This document shows, one piece after another, positions 1 to 8,509 of a DNA stretch of 64,000 nt. The stretch spans positions 744,001 through 808,000 of the forward strand of contig NZ_RJWA01000002.1 of NCBI RefSeq assembly GCF_003762835.1, given 5' to 3'. Positions within the stretch are counted from its first letter, which is position 1. Each line of letters begins with the position of its first letter. Both the position numbers and the translations under genes were made by a program. Under the pieces are notes generated by a model. It had not been told where the DNA came from. It worked only from the letters and a program-made list of their open reading frames with translations, and made no database searches. The DNA comes from Micromonospora sp. HM5-17. Its GTDB lineage: Bacteria; Actinomycetota; Actinomycetes; Mycobacteriales; Micromonosporaceae.

Positions 1-240
1 ATCTCACCGGTGCCGGACACCGGCCCGCTGCGTCGTGACCTCCTGGCCCGGCTCGCCGGGCTCGACGGCGCCACGGTGGCCGAGCTGCGGCACTTCGCCG
101 CCGAACGGACCGTCTACCGGGCCGGTGACGTGGTGCGGGTGCTCGACGACCTACTGGCTGCCGGGGTGGTCGACCGGGACCCGGCCGCCGGCCGCCTCTC
201 CGGCGAGGTCGTCATCCGGCTACGGCGACAGGACGGCTGA
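1..240 (+). CDS. C-terminal part of an unknown protein, open at the left edge
   Basis: The frame is open from base 1 (ATC TCA CCG GTG) to a TGA at 238-240, so only the last 79 or so residues are visible. The visible part is helical and looks like a winged-helix fold (DLLARLAGLDGATVAELRHF, then VVRVLDDLLAAGVVDRD and a basic end VVIRLRR). This is typical of a DNA-binding or C-terminal accessory domain, but no family can be assigned. The GTG at 10 is not necessarily the start. It is followed by about 260 bp without a gene before the SDR gene. Confidence 0.5.
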   Translation: MSPVPDTGPLRRDLLARLAGLDGATVAELRHFAAERTVYRAGDVVRVLDDLLAAGVVDRDPAAGRLSGEVVIRLRRQDG

Positions 241-499
241 CCCCGGTCCGGTGGGCTCGGGCCGGGTTGACGTCGCGTCCGGCGGCGCCACCCCCCGCGG
301 TCCGAGCCAGCAGGCCGGAGCAGGGGCGGCGGCAGCGCGGACGAGGACGGGCAGCCTCGGCGGTGACCGCATCGCGGTGTCGGTGGCGCACCGGCCGGGC
401 TTGGGTGGCCGCCCGGGCGGGGCGCCGGCATACAGTTGCGAACGTCACTCGGATCCGACGTCGTCGCGGCGGCGTCGGCCGCCCACGAGGGAGGCGTCC

Positions 500-1276
500 A
501 TGTCCGGGCTGTTCGCGGTCGACGGCAAGGCGGTGTTGGTCACCGGCGGGACCCGAGGAATCGGCCTCATGATCGCCCAGGGTTTCGTCGAGGCCGGGGC
601 ACACGTGATCGTCTCCTCCCGCAAGCCGGACGTCTGCGCGGCGGTGGCCGAGCGCCTCTCCGCGCTCGGCCGGTGCGAGGCGATACCCGCCGACATCTCG
701 ACCGCCGCGGGGGCGAGTCGGCTCGCCGAGGCGGTGCTCGATCGGGTTCCGGCACTGGACGTCCTGGTCAACAACGCCGGCGCGACCTGGGGGGCACCGC
801 TTGAGGCGTACCCGGAGAGCGCCTTCGACAAGCTCTGGGCGATCAACGTCAAGGCGGTCTTCCAGCTGACCACCGCGCTGCTGCCGGCGTTGCGGGCGTC
901 GGCCAGCGCCGACGATCCGGCTCGCGTGATCAACATCGGCTCGATCGACGGGATCCGGGTGCCCTGGATGGAGGTGTACGCGTACTCGGCGACCAAGGCC
1001 GCCGTCCACATGTTGACCCGCAGCCTCGCCCACCAGCTCGCGCCCGAGCACATCACGGTGAACGCGATCGCCCCGGGACCCTTCGAGAGCAAGATGACCG
1101 CCTTCGCGTTGGAGGATCCGGCCACCCGGGCAACGATCGAGCACCAGGTACCGCTCGGGCGGATCGGCCGGCCGGACGACATGGCCGGGGCGGCGATCTA
1201 TCTGGCGTCGCGGGCGGGGTCGTATCTGACCGGAGCGATCATTCCGGTCGATGGCGGGATTACCGCGCACGGCTGA
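500..1276 (+). CDS. SDR family NAD(P)-dependent oxidoreductase
   Basis: A 258-residue classical short-chain dehydrogenase/reductase of normal length. The nucleotide-binding motif TGGTRGIG is at residues 15-22, NNAG at 91-94, and the catalytic Tyr162/Lys166 lie in YAYSATK. The C-terminus ends in PVDGGITAHG, as in FabG-like and gluconate-5-dehydrogenase-like members. The ATG at 500 is chosen because GAGGGAGG at 487-494 is well spaced; the open frame extends much further upstream but with composition unlike coding sequence. The substrate cannot be told from sequence. It converges with ssgB across a perfect hairpin at 1409-1439. Confidence 0.9.
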   Translation: MSGLFAVDGKAVLVTGGTRGIGLMIAQGFVEAGAHVIVSSRKPDVCAAVAERLSALGRCEAIPADISTAAGASRLAEAVLDRVPALDVLVNNAGATWGAPLEAYPESAFDKLWAINVKAVFQLTTALLPALRASASADDPARVINIGSIDGIRVPWMEVYAYSATKAAVHMLTRSLAHQLAPEHITVNAIAPGPFESKMTAFALEDPATRATIEHQVPLGRIGRPDDMAGAAIYLASRAGSYLTGAIIPVDGGITAHG

Positions 1277-1408
1277 CCCGAGGCTCCGGCCGGGTCGGAT
1301 CAGGACATCCGGGGGCTGGACGGCCGAACGGGGGCGGCCGGGCGGTGGAGGATCGAAACAGGGGGCGATTCGCGTCCCGGACGTGACACCGGACCGGTAG
1401 AAACAGGG

Positions 1409-1439
1409 CGCCGCGCGGACTCGGCAGGTCCGCGCGGCG
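1409..1439. terminator. Perfect 12-bp hairpin between convergent genes
   Basis: CGCCGCGCGGAC and GTCCGCGCGGCG form a 12-bp perfect stem with a 7-nt loop (1421-1427). It lies between the convergent SDR gene (ends 1276) and ssgB (ends 1474). On the minus strand it is followed by CCCTGTTTC, so it most likely ends ssgB transcription; no long U-tract is present, as is usual in high-GC actinobacteria. Confidence 0.65.
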
Positions 1440-1473
1440 TGGTCGGTACTACGGAGTGTGCTTCCGGCGCGCC

Positions 1474-1905
1474 TCAGCGCCCGGCGAGCAGACGGTTGAC
1501 GGCGGTGTCGACGTCGAGGTGGTCCCCTTCCCGACCGCGGGGCACCACCACGTATGTCCGGCGCAGGAACCTCACCAGGACGCTCCGAGGCACCTCGAAC
1601 AGTGCGTTACCGTCGGGTGACGAGAGCGCGAGAGCGACGAAGTCCCCGCGGGGCGTTGCCCAGGGCCAGACCCGGACGTCGCCGATCCCGGCCGGCTCGT
1701 CCAGCCCGGTGACGAGCAGTTCCCGCGCGAAGGACCAGCTGACGGCCTCGCCGCCGGCGGATTCCGCGTGGAACAGGACATGGACCGCGTACGGGTCGGC
1801 TGGGTCGTAGCGCAGGCTGGCGCGCACGGGCAGAGCCGTGGCGTCAGGTGCAACGAGCCTTAACGACGTCTCGACCTCGACCGTGGTTGGTCGGATGACA
1901 CTCAT
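1474..1905 (-). CDS. ssgB: SsgB-like sporulation/cell-division protein (SsgA family)
   Basis: A 143-residue protein of the SsgA-like family, found only in morphologically complex actinobacteria. SsgB helps place FtsZ at sporulation septa. It has the family pattern throughout: an N-terminal strand (TTVEVETSLRLV), a central RYDPADPYAVHVLFH block, SWSFARELL, and a C-terminal PRSVLVRFLRRTYVVVPRGRE segment. The length matches SsgB rather than longer SsgA-like proteins. The ATG at 1905 is preceded by GGGGGGAGAA in good position; upstream in-frame sequence to 1959 is not conserved-looking. It converges with the SDR gene and diverges from the PGPGW protein gene with a 449-bp gap. Confidence 0.88.
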   Translation of the reverse strand: MSVIRPTTVEVETSLRLVAPDATALPVRASLRYDPADPYAVHVLFHAESAGGEAVSWSFARELLVTGLDEPAGIGDVRVWPWATPRGDFVALALSSPDGNALFEVPRSVLVRFLRRTYVVVPRGREGDHLDVDTAVNRLLAGR

Positions 1906-2354
1906 GGACGTTCTCCCCCCGGCACCGCTGCGGGACGTATGTGCCCCGCCCTTTCCCATCCTCAGCTGCTACTCATGGTTACGCTCCGCCATACGCTGAT
2001 ATCACCCAGTAGTGGGAAGGGGTTTCGTAGTCGCGGATCGAAATCGAATCTTTATGTAGGATGTCCGGTTCTACCCAGGTACGGATCCCTGCCCGACGAC
2101 GCCAGGTGGTTCAGTCGTCGACTTACTCCGGTAACGTCCAGTCGTCCTGTTGGGTGACGGCCCGGGCCGCGCTGGGGGGTGAAATGCCGACCAATCCATC
2201 CTCAATGGAGACAGCGCCCGCGACGGGGGCGAGGACGGCGGCCGGGCTCCGCACCGATACGGCAGGGACGGGCAAGGAGCGGAGGTACGACGTGCCGGAG
2301 GGCGAGCGCGTCCCACGGGGGGATCGGTCGGCAGACTCGCGAGAGGAGTGTGCG
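1906..2354. other. Divergent intergenic region, ssgB / PGPGW protein
   Basis: About 450 bp between two divergent start codons. The part near 1960-2060 is noticeably richer in A+T than the surroundings (for example TATCACCCAGTAGTGGGAA and TCTTTATGTAGGATG), which fits promoters in both directions. No conserved RNA structure or credible small gene was recognised. The part from 2165 to 2354 is open in the downstream frame but begins with low-quality sequence and lacks a ribosome site until 2341. Confidence 0.45.
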
Positions 2355-2807
2355 ATGGGGGAGTCCGTCACCGGTGGTGAGTCGGTGATGACCGCCACCA
2401 GCCCTGACCCGCCGTTGCGGTGGCGGCGGATCCGTACCGCCCTGCAGATCGTTCGGGCCAACCCGACGGGCCGGTTCACCCTCAGGGTCATGGTGGCGCT
2501 CGCCGGTGCCGTCGTCGTCCTGCTCGGCCTCGCCCTGATCCCCCTGCCCGGCCCCGGCTGGTTGATCGTGATCGGTGGTTTGGGTATCTGGGCGGTGGAG
2601 TTCCACTGGGCCAAGAGGCTGTTGGGCTTTACCCGGCGGCATGTGCAGGCCTGGGCACGCTGGGTACGCGGTCAGTCGCTTCTGGTGAGAATGGTCATCG
2701 GCTCGGTCGGTCTCGTCTTCGTCGCCGTGGTGGTCTGGTTCTCACTGCGGGTCAGCCTGGGCATCGATGTCGTCGCCCGGATCATGACCTACCTCGCGAC
2801 GCACTGA
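2355..2807 (+). CDS. PGPGW-motif transmembrane protein (TIGR02611 family)
   Basis: A 150-residue membrane protein of the actinobacterial TIGR02611/PGPGW family, of unknown function. After a 30-residue polar N-terminus there are three hydrophobic segments: FTLRVMVALAGAVVVLLGLA, the PLPGPGWLIVIGGLGIWAV segment that carries the defining PGPGW turn, and VRMVIGSVGLVFVAVVVWF. Between the second and third lies a basic amphipathic stretch (FHWAKRLLGFTRRHVQ). ATG 2355 is chosen for GAGAGGAG at 2341-2348. It is followed 50 bp later by tRNA-Val on the same strand. Confidence 0.8.
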   Translation: MGESVTGGESVMTATSPDPPLRWRRIRTALQIVRANPTGRFTLRVMVALAGAVVVLLGLALIPLPGPGWLIVIGGLGIWAVEFHWAKRLLGFTRRHVQAWARWVRGQSLLVRMVIGSVGLVFVAVVVWFSLRVSLGIDVVARIMTYLATH

Positions 2808-2857
2808 CCCCAAAGATGCGCGACGTCCGGCCGATCAGGTACAGTCGTCGGCGCTGA

Positions 2858-2932
2858 GGGCGATTAGCTCAGCGGGAGAGCGCTTCGTTCACACCGAAGA
2901 GGTCACTGGTTCGATCCCAGTATCGCCCACCA
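2858..2932 (+). tRNA. tRNA-Val (anticodon CAC), CCA encoded
   Basis: A complete cloverleaf can be folded. The acceptor stem is GGGCGAT with ATCGCCC, the D-arm GCTC/GAGC, the anticodon stem CTTCG/CGAAG with loop TTCACAC (anticodon CAC, reads GUG Val), and the T-arm ACTGG-TTCGATC-CCAGT. Discriminator A2929 is followed by an encoded CCA (2930-2932). The presence of an integrase remnant 57 bp downstream suggests the 3' half served as an attachment site for an integrative element. Confidence 0.97.
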
Positions 2933-2947
2933 TCCATATAACAAGCT

Positions 2948-2973
2948 CAAGGCCCCCCAAGTGAGGGGCCTTG
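2948..2973 (+). terminator. Terminator hairpin behind tRNA-Val
   Basis: CAAGGCCCC (2948-2956) pairs perfectly with GGGGCCTTG (2965-2973) across an 8-nt loop, 16 bp after the tRNA CCA. It is a good candidate for tRNA transcript termination. Confidence 0.7.
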
Positions 2974-2988
2974 ACTCGTTCCTGAGGG

Positions 2989-3078
2989 CTACTTGGTGGC
3001 CGGAGGCAGCGAGAAGGCAGCAAACGACTTGAGCACCCTCTGTCCCGCTCGGCCGTCGAGTGGGTGTAGCGGTTCAAT
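2989..3078 (-). pseudogene. C-terminal remnant of a tyrosine recombinase (integrase), frameshifted
   Basis: On the minus strand one frame reads NRYTHSTAERDR and a second frame continues LKSFAAFSLPPATK before a TAG at 2989-2991. Read together they give the typical tail of actinobacterial phage-type integrases (the active-site tyrosine context Y-T-H-S followed by a short basic/hydrophobic tail). The switch of frame within about 10 codons shows at least one indel, and nothing of the catalytic domain remains upstream, where unrelated plus-strand sequence begins at about 3080. The position, just downstream of tRNA-Val, is where such integrases insert. Inference from motif recall. Confidence 0.6.
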
Positions 3079-3093
3079 GGCGTCGTGTACTCC

Positions 3094-3207
3094 ATGCGTC
3101 TCGTCCACCAGGCCGTCACCCGCGCCGGACTCGCCGCCGACGCCCGCGACCTGATCGACGGCATGGAGCACTTCACCCACACCCCCGCCAACGCCCTGCC
3201 GCGATAG
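3094..3207 (+). pseudogene. Short 3' fragment of an unrecognised gene
   Basis: A 37-codon plus-strand piece (MRLVHQAVTRAGLAADARDL then ending ANALPR) with good coding-like composition, ending in TAG at 3205-3207. It abuts the integrase remnant on its left and lies 15 bp upstream of the GNAT gene. It looks like the tail of a longer, helical protein whose front has been lost. It could also be a small intact gene; no family recognised. Confidence 0.3.
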
Positions 3208-3222
3208 GTCAGGATTGACCGC

Positions 3223-3777
3223 GTGTACCCGATCGACCCCATCCCCGGCCGCCTGATCACCCTCCGCGAGTTCCGCCACGACGACGTCCCCGACGCCCAC
3301 GCGATCGTCGGCGACGACCGGGTGACCCGGTGGCTGTCCTTCGACAGCCGCGACCGAGACCAGGCCGCCGCGATGATCGACGGCGCCATCCAGCGTGCCG
3401 AGGCCGAACCCCGGACCGAGTACTACCTCGCGGTCGCCGACCACACCGATCGGATGATCGGCTTCGCCCGACTCGGCCTCACCGGACACCAGGCGGCCAA
3501 GCTCGGGTACGCCATCCACGCCGACCACTGGGGCCACGGCTACGCCACCGACGCCGCCGGCACCCTCGTCGCCTACGGCTTCACCACCCTCGGCCTGCAC
3601 CGCATCACCGCCGCCATCGGCCCGGAGAACGCCGCCTCCATCGCCGTGGTGAAGAGGCTTGGCATGCGGTACGAGGGTCGACTGCGCGACCACGTCTTCA
3701 CCAACGGCGCCTGGCGAGACTCCCTGCTCTACTCCCTCCTCGCCCACGAATGGCCCACCACCCCGACCCAGGCGTAG
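3223..3777 (+). CDS. GNAT family N-acetyltransferase (RimJ/RimL-like)
   Basis: A 184-residue acetyltransferase of the ribosomal-protein/small-molecule RimJ/RimL type. It starts with the usual GRLITLREFRHDDVPDAHAIV, has the acetyl-CoA-binding region YAIHADHWGHGYATDAAGTL (equivalent to the R/Q-x-x-G-x-G/A loop) around residues 90-110, and the NAASIAVVKRLGMRYEGR motif near 142-160, which is typical of this subfamily. The GTG at 3223 gives the correct family N-terminus, although no strong ribosome site is seen. It is the only gene between 2.95 and 8.3 kb that looks complete, so it may be a surviving cargo gene of the decayed region. Confidence 0.85.
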   Translation: MYPIDPIPGRLITLREFRHDDVPDAHAIVGDDRVTRWLSFDSRDRDQAAAMIDGAIQRAEAEPRTEYYLAVADHTDRMIGFARLGLTGHQAAKLGYAIHADHWGHGYATDAAGTLVAYGFTTLGLHRITAAIGPENAASIAVVKRLGMRYEGRLRDHVFTNGAWRDSLLYSLLAHEWPTTPTQA

Positions 3778-4071
3778 GCAGCTCCACGCTGGTCGGTCGC
3801 TCAACCTGACACGGCAGGATCACCACTCGTCGAGCGTCCGTGGCACTCGGACATACGCGGACACAGCCGCGCCCCGGACCACAGCCCCGCCGCACACCCC
3901 AACACCACACCCATCCCGCGAGCAAGCCGAGGCAGGGCTGCACCGCCGCCGACAACGCGTCCGGGTGCGGCGACCGCCGCACGATCGGGGAGAAGCGGCG
4001 ATCGTGGACGGACACGTCGCGCGCGAAGCGAGGTGACGGCCCCGCTGCTGATGGTCATGCAGCCCGGCGGG
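3778..4071. other. Non-coding spacer in the decayed region
   Basis: About 290 bp of GC-rich sequence between the GNAT gene and the SDR tail. Frames are open on both strands, but the translations are compositionally poor (Pro/Thr/His/Arg-rich) and no motif was recognised. I see no gene, RNA or repeat here. Confidence 0.4.
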
Positions 4072-4197
4072 CTACGCGCGCCCGAGCAACTGCTCCGACC
4101 GCTCCCACAGTCCACGCGCCAGCGCCGCGTCCAACGCGAGCCTGTTGACCCGTCCTGGCCTGCGCTTGACGTAGAACTCACCGGACTGCCAGTCCAC
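4072..4197 (-). pseudogene. C-terminal fragment of an SDR-type oxidoreductase
   Basis: The minus-strand frame ending in a stop at 4072 reads VDWQSGEFYVKRRPGRVN and ends ALARGLWERSEQLLGRA. This resembles the last 40 or so residues of actinobacterial short-chain dehydrogenases of the retinol-dehydrogenase-like group, where a similar DxxxGxxYxxxxPG...LWxxSExL tail occurs. Upstream (minus-strand sense) the frame runs into the antisense of the methyltransferase remnant, so the body of the gene is gone. Assignment rests on recall and is moderate at best. Confidence 0.45.
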
Positions 4198-4975
4198 CCC
4201 CGCCTGGCTGCTGGCCAGCCCGGGTATGACGACCGGGTCACGGTCGTACGGGCCGACGCGCAGCAGGGCCTGCCCGGGTACGGCGAGTTCGCAGCGATCA
4301 TCGTTACGGTCGGTGCCTGGGACATCTCTCCGGCCTGGCTGGACCAGCTGGCACGCAACGGGACGCTGGTTGTGCCGTTGCGGATGGGTGGAGTCACCCG
4401 CTCCGTCGCGTTCCACCGAGACGGCGATCACCTGGTGAGCGAGAGCGCCGAGGTATGCGGTTTTGTGCCTATGCAGGGCGGCGGGCAGCACCAGGAGCGG
4501 GTCGTCGAGCTGCCGGACGCGAATGGCCATCATGTCCAGCTTCGGTTCGACGAAGCCGTGCCCGAGGGTATCGACCGGCTCGACGGGGTGCTGGCGACCG
4601 GCCGCACCGAGGTGTGGTCGGGTGTCACGATCCCGCACGGGACGTCGTTCGCCGACTTGCATCTGTGGAATGCCGGCTACCTGCCTGGGTTCTGCCAGGT
4701 TATCGCCGAGGATGGAACAGAGTTGGCCGCCGAGCGTGGGCAGTGGTTCCCCTACGGAGTTGTGCGGGAGGACTCGTTCGCCTATCTCGCGGTCCGTCCC
4801 GCCCTGCGGGGTGCGGGCGTGGAGTTCGGGGCGCGCGCCTACGGCCGACACGGTGAGCGGCCCGCGACGGCGATGGTCGAGCAGATTCGGGAGTGGGACC
4901 GCACAGCCGGCCCGCCCCGACGATCGGCTACTGGCCAACCGGCAGTGATGACTCGTCGCTGCCGCCACCGGCGAA
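4195..4975 (+). pseudogene. Protein-L-isoaspartate methyltransferase-like gene (FxLD-system type), 5'-truncated and frameshifted
   Basis: The plus frame from about 4195 reads a PCMT-like methyltransferase core: GYDDRVTVVRAD, then IIVTVGAWDISPAWLDQL, LVVPLRMGGVTRSVAF and CGFVPMQG. After this comes the C-terminal domain of the actinobacterial methyltransferase, FxLD system family. The SAM-binding motif I (normally E-x-G-x-G-x-x) is missing because the gene begins inside the Rossmann fold. At about 4900 the frame must shift by one base to continue into APTIGYWPTGSDDSSLP, the usual C-terminal motif of the family. After about 4970 the sequence is antisense of the ATPase gene. It is not expected to be functional. 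Intact members modify ribosomal peptides or occur with lanthipeptide genes; no precursor is seen here. Confidence 0.7.
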
Positions 4976-7645
4976 CCTCGGCGAGCGGGACCGTTTCGAG
5001 TGGCCGGCCCTGCCGGGCGGCGACCGTGGTCAGCACCTCTCTCACCCGGTCGATGCCCAGTGCGGGCGTGCCGGTGACGACGGCGAGCCGGTAGTCCGCT
5101 CCGGCCAGGTGTGTCTTGCCCGCGCCGGTCGGGCTGGTTCTCCGGTCCCCGATCAGGCGGGTCAGGTCGTCGTCGGTCAGCGGCGAGCGTCGCGGGGTGG
5201 ACGTGGCGCCGGCGGCCAGGGGAATCCGGCTCGTCCGCGGGTTGTACTCGTACGGCAGCTCGAAGTGGTCGGGAGCCTCGCGCAGCTCCTGGTCCAGTGA
5301 GTTCTTGGTGCCGAGGAGCGCGATCACGTTCGGCGACCGGATCCCGTACCTGTCGCCGCTGCGGTGCAGGATGCCGAGGCCGACCAGCTCGTCGAGGTAG
5401 CCCATGAACTCCTTGAGCATCAGGACGTCGCTCGAGAACGCCTTCGGCCACGAGATGCCGCAGTACTCCCGAAGGTCCTCGGCGCTGAACACGGCCTCGG
5501 CCGCGCTGCCGATGCTCAGCAGTGCGACGACGAGCGCGATGACGCGGTAGCGGGCGTCCAGGTTGATGGTCCACCGGAACCGCTGTGCGATCAGCTCGCG
5601 CACCTTGCGGTCGGCGTACACCCCGTCTGTCGTCGCTGGTGATCAACCTGCGGCCGGGACGCTTGACGACCCTGCCACGAAGGTGGTCGATGAGCGCCTC
5701 GCAGAAGATCTGCACGAGGCTGGCCTGGTAGTTGGTGAGCGCGGCGATCCGCCACACGAGTTCGTCGGACTCGAACGCGTACCCCATCGCCCGCAACGGG
5801 TCCACCACGAGCTTGCGCACCTCGGCGGGGCGCAGCGGCCCGATCAGGGTGTCCGCCCCGCCGTGCGCCACCGGCGTGTTGGGCGAGTCGTGGAAGCGCT
5901 GCACCTGGTGGAGGCCGGCGAAGACCGGCTTGAAGCGTCGATCCGACGCCTCCATCAGGCTCTTCAGCCGCTGCAACGTCCGGAACTGGCCGACCCCGGG
6001 CTCCCCCTGCTTCGCGTCCGCGGTCAGGAACATGTCGGCCTCGTCCAGCAGCAGGAGCAACCGGTTGGCCTCGTCCCGCATCAGCCAGTCGCGGATGAAC
6101 CGCACCACCCGATCCGGTCCCGCGTTGGGTGGGCAGGTGTCCGGGAGGACGCCCAGCTCCTTCAGCGGGCGGATCAGCGCGTTCCACAACTCCTCGGTGC
6201 TGCGTGCCTCGCCGATCGATTCGGACTTCAGGTCCAGGTACAGCGCCACCCGGTGCCGCTGTCGGTTCGGGCCCGGCGGGTCGGTGAAGAGTTTCTCGAT
6301 GCGCCGCAGCAGTGCCGACTTGCCCAACTGCCGGCCGCCGTAGACGAACATCGACCCGGTCGGCGACTCGACGTCGGCCCGCTCCTTCTCCCGACCGACG
6401 AACACCTCGCTCGGTACGTCGCCCCCGGCGAAGGGCGTGTACGGATTGACCGCCGTGAACGGCAGCGTGACCCGCTGGGTCAGCCGGAACCCCGGCTCCT
6501 CCCGGGTCGCCAGCCAGCCGACGACCGCCTCGTCGATCACCAGCGCCGCCGAGCCCTTCCCCGGGTTGGCCACGCTCTGCTGCCGCAGCTGCAGGCGCTG
6601 CTCCACGGTGAGCGTGCCGAAGTAGAGGATCAGGTTGGCCTGGGCCCGCCGGCGTTCCGAGACGAGCTCCAGCAGGCGGCTCGGGGCCGCCCGCTCGAAC
6701 ATCAGGATCACGGTGTACCGGCCGTTGGCCTGGGTGCCGAACTGCGGCACGTACGAGCGGTCCAACGGCTGGGCCCGTACCTCGTAGACGAGCATCCGGG
6801 TACGTGGTGCGTCGGTCTGGTCGAGGACGTTGTTGCTCGTCGGCACCAGTCCCAGCATCCGCAGCACGTCCGCGAGCGCCCGGCGGAACTCCCCGTCGTT
6901 GCGGCGCCGCTGGTGCTGCGGCTGGTGCAGTGCCCGCCACGCGTCCAGCCCCTCGCGCAGGATGCCCTGGGCCGGCTCGCCTCGTTCCGCGGCGGCGAGC
7001 ACCGCCGCGAGCGCGCCTCCAGTTCGGGCCGCTGCCCGGGGGCGGCGTTCGCCGCGGCTGCCGCCGCCCGTTCCACGACCGCCGGAAAGAACTCGTCGAA
7101 GTCGTCGCTACGCTGGGCGTCCTCCTCGGGCGGCAGCTCGCTCCCGCTCGCCAGCAGCGTGACGAACTCCTCGGCGGTGACCTCGTCGCCGCGGTCGAGC
7201 AGGGTGCGGATGCGCGCCCGGTCCGCCGGGGTCGGATCCAGCCGGTTGAGCCGGAAGACCAGCTTCTCGCGGTATTGGGCCAGCTCCCGCTGGGCGTCCG
7301 CGACCACCTCGGCCAGCGCCCCGCGGCGCAGGTCGTAGCGTTCGTGGGGCACGGTGCGCAGGGCGTCGAGCCGGCCGTGCAGCTCCCGGGCGGCCTCGTC
7401 CAGCCCCACCGAACGGAGCTTGGCGATCGCCGCCTCGGCCTTCTGCACCACGGCGACGTGTTCCCGCGCCAGCCGCTCGGTCGCCCGCAGGCACTGCGCC
7501 TCCAACGCGTCGAACTGCTCCTGGTCGACCTCGCCCAACAGTTCCCGCGCGGCGGCCACGTTGCCGCGGTCCAGATGACCCTCGACCGCCTCCGGCACGG
7601 AGCGCCCGCGCAACACCGGGAGCAGGTGCTCCGGCCGCAGCTCGC
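4960..7645 (-). pseudogene. Large P-loop (STAND/AAA-like) ATPase, truncated and with two frameshifts
   Basis: Three minus-strand frames join into one protein of about 890 residues. Segment 1 (about 7645-7010) is a charged helical region. A frame change at about 7003-7015 leads to segment 2, with a ligand- or substrate-binding-like part (FGTLTVEQRLQLRQQS, KGSAALVIDEAVVGWLA). This continues into an NTPase domain with FVGREKE, Walker A GGRQLGKSALL and Walker B RLLLLLDEADMF. A second shift at a GGGG run near 5630 leads to segment 3, a winged-helix-like end (YLDELVGLGILHRSGDRYGI). Both ends abut other broken genes. Large ATPases of this architecture are common in actinobacterial accessory and defence islands; the function is not established. 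Confidence 0.7.
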
Positions 7646-8259
7646 CGAGATCCGTCTCCTGGTCCGGGCGTACCGGGAGGAGAGCTTCCCCGCCACCATC
7701 GTCCGCCCCTCGCACACGTACGACCGGACGCTGGTGCCGTTCGACGGCGGCTGGACCGTGGTGGACCGGATGCGGCGGGGAAAGGAGATCGTGGTGCACG
7801 GCGACGGCACCTCGCTCTGGACCCTCACCCACCACACCGACTTCGCCCGTGGGCTGATCCCGCTGCTCGGCCACCCGGCCGCGGTCGGCGACGTCTTCCA
7901 CATCGCCTCGGACGAGGTGCTGACCTGGAACCAGATCGCCGAGACGCTGGCGGCGGCGGCCGGGACGACGGCCCGGATCGTGCACGTGCCCTCCGACGCG
8001 ATCGCCGCCGAGGATGCCGACTGGGGTGCCGCGTTGCTCGGCGACAAGGCCCACTCGATGATCTTCGACAACGCCAAGCTGCGTCGGCTGGTCCCGGACT
8101 TCGCGGCGACCGTCCCGTTCCACCAGGGTGCCCGAGAGATCGTCGCCTGGTACGACGCCGACCCGGCCCGGCAGCGGGTCGACGCCCCGCCTCGACGCCG
8201 TCATGGACCGTCTCGTGGCGCGGTATCGGGTCCGCCGCCAGCCGGCCGCGGCGGGGTGA
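7645..8259 (+). pseudogene. NAD-dependent epimerase/dehydratase, C-terminal part with frameshift
   Basis: From about 7660 the plus strand reads the C-terminal two thirds of an extended SDR: AYREESFPATIVRPSHTYDR, DRMRRGKEIVVHGDGTSLW, HHTDFARGLIPLLGHP and KAHSMIFDNAKLRRLVPDF. The N-terminal NAD-binding glycine motif and catalytic YxxxK are absent. At about 8187-8190 an extra C shifts the frame; in the corrected frame the natural end LDAVMDRLVARYRVRRQPAA is read to a TGA at 8257-8259. The piece starts exactly where the ATPase gene on the other strand is cut, which marks a recombination junction near 7645. Confidence 0.75.
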
Positions 8260-8509
8260 GCGGGGCGGGCTTCGGGGGGAATCGGTCACCCCCCCCGGCG
8301 GCCCGCCCGGCCGGTGGCTCCCGCCGTGTCGTACCCCGGGGCAAGAATCCCCGCGTGATGTTGCTCGCCACGCGCCCCGAGCAGGCCGGACGCTCCCCGG
8401 ACCTGATCACAGGAGTGGGTACGCTCGCTACCGGCGCGGGGCCCGGCGCCCGACGGCCAGCGGCGCCGACCCGGCGGCGCACCACCGGCAACCCTGGGAG
8501 TTCACCTCG

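Noticed and set aside
35-499. N-terminal extension of the SDR gene upstream of 500
   Set aside because: The extra 155 codons have non-coding composition, overlap the end of another gene in a different frame, and a good ribosome site precedes ATG 500.
5563-7338. Plus-strand ORF of about 591 codons opposite the broken ATPase
   Set aside because: The minus strand shows Walker A/B motifs and domain-like sequence in joined frames; the plus-strand translation is arginine/histidine/proline-rich without motifs.
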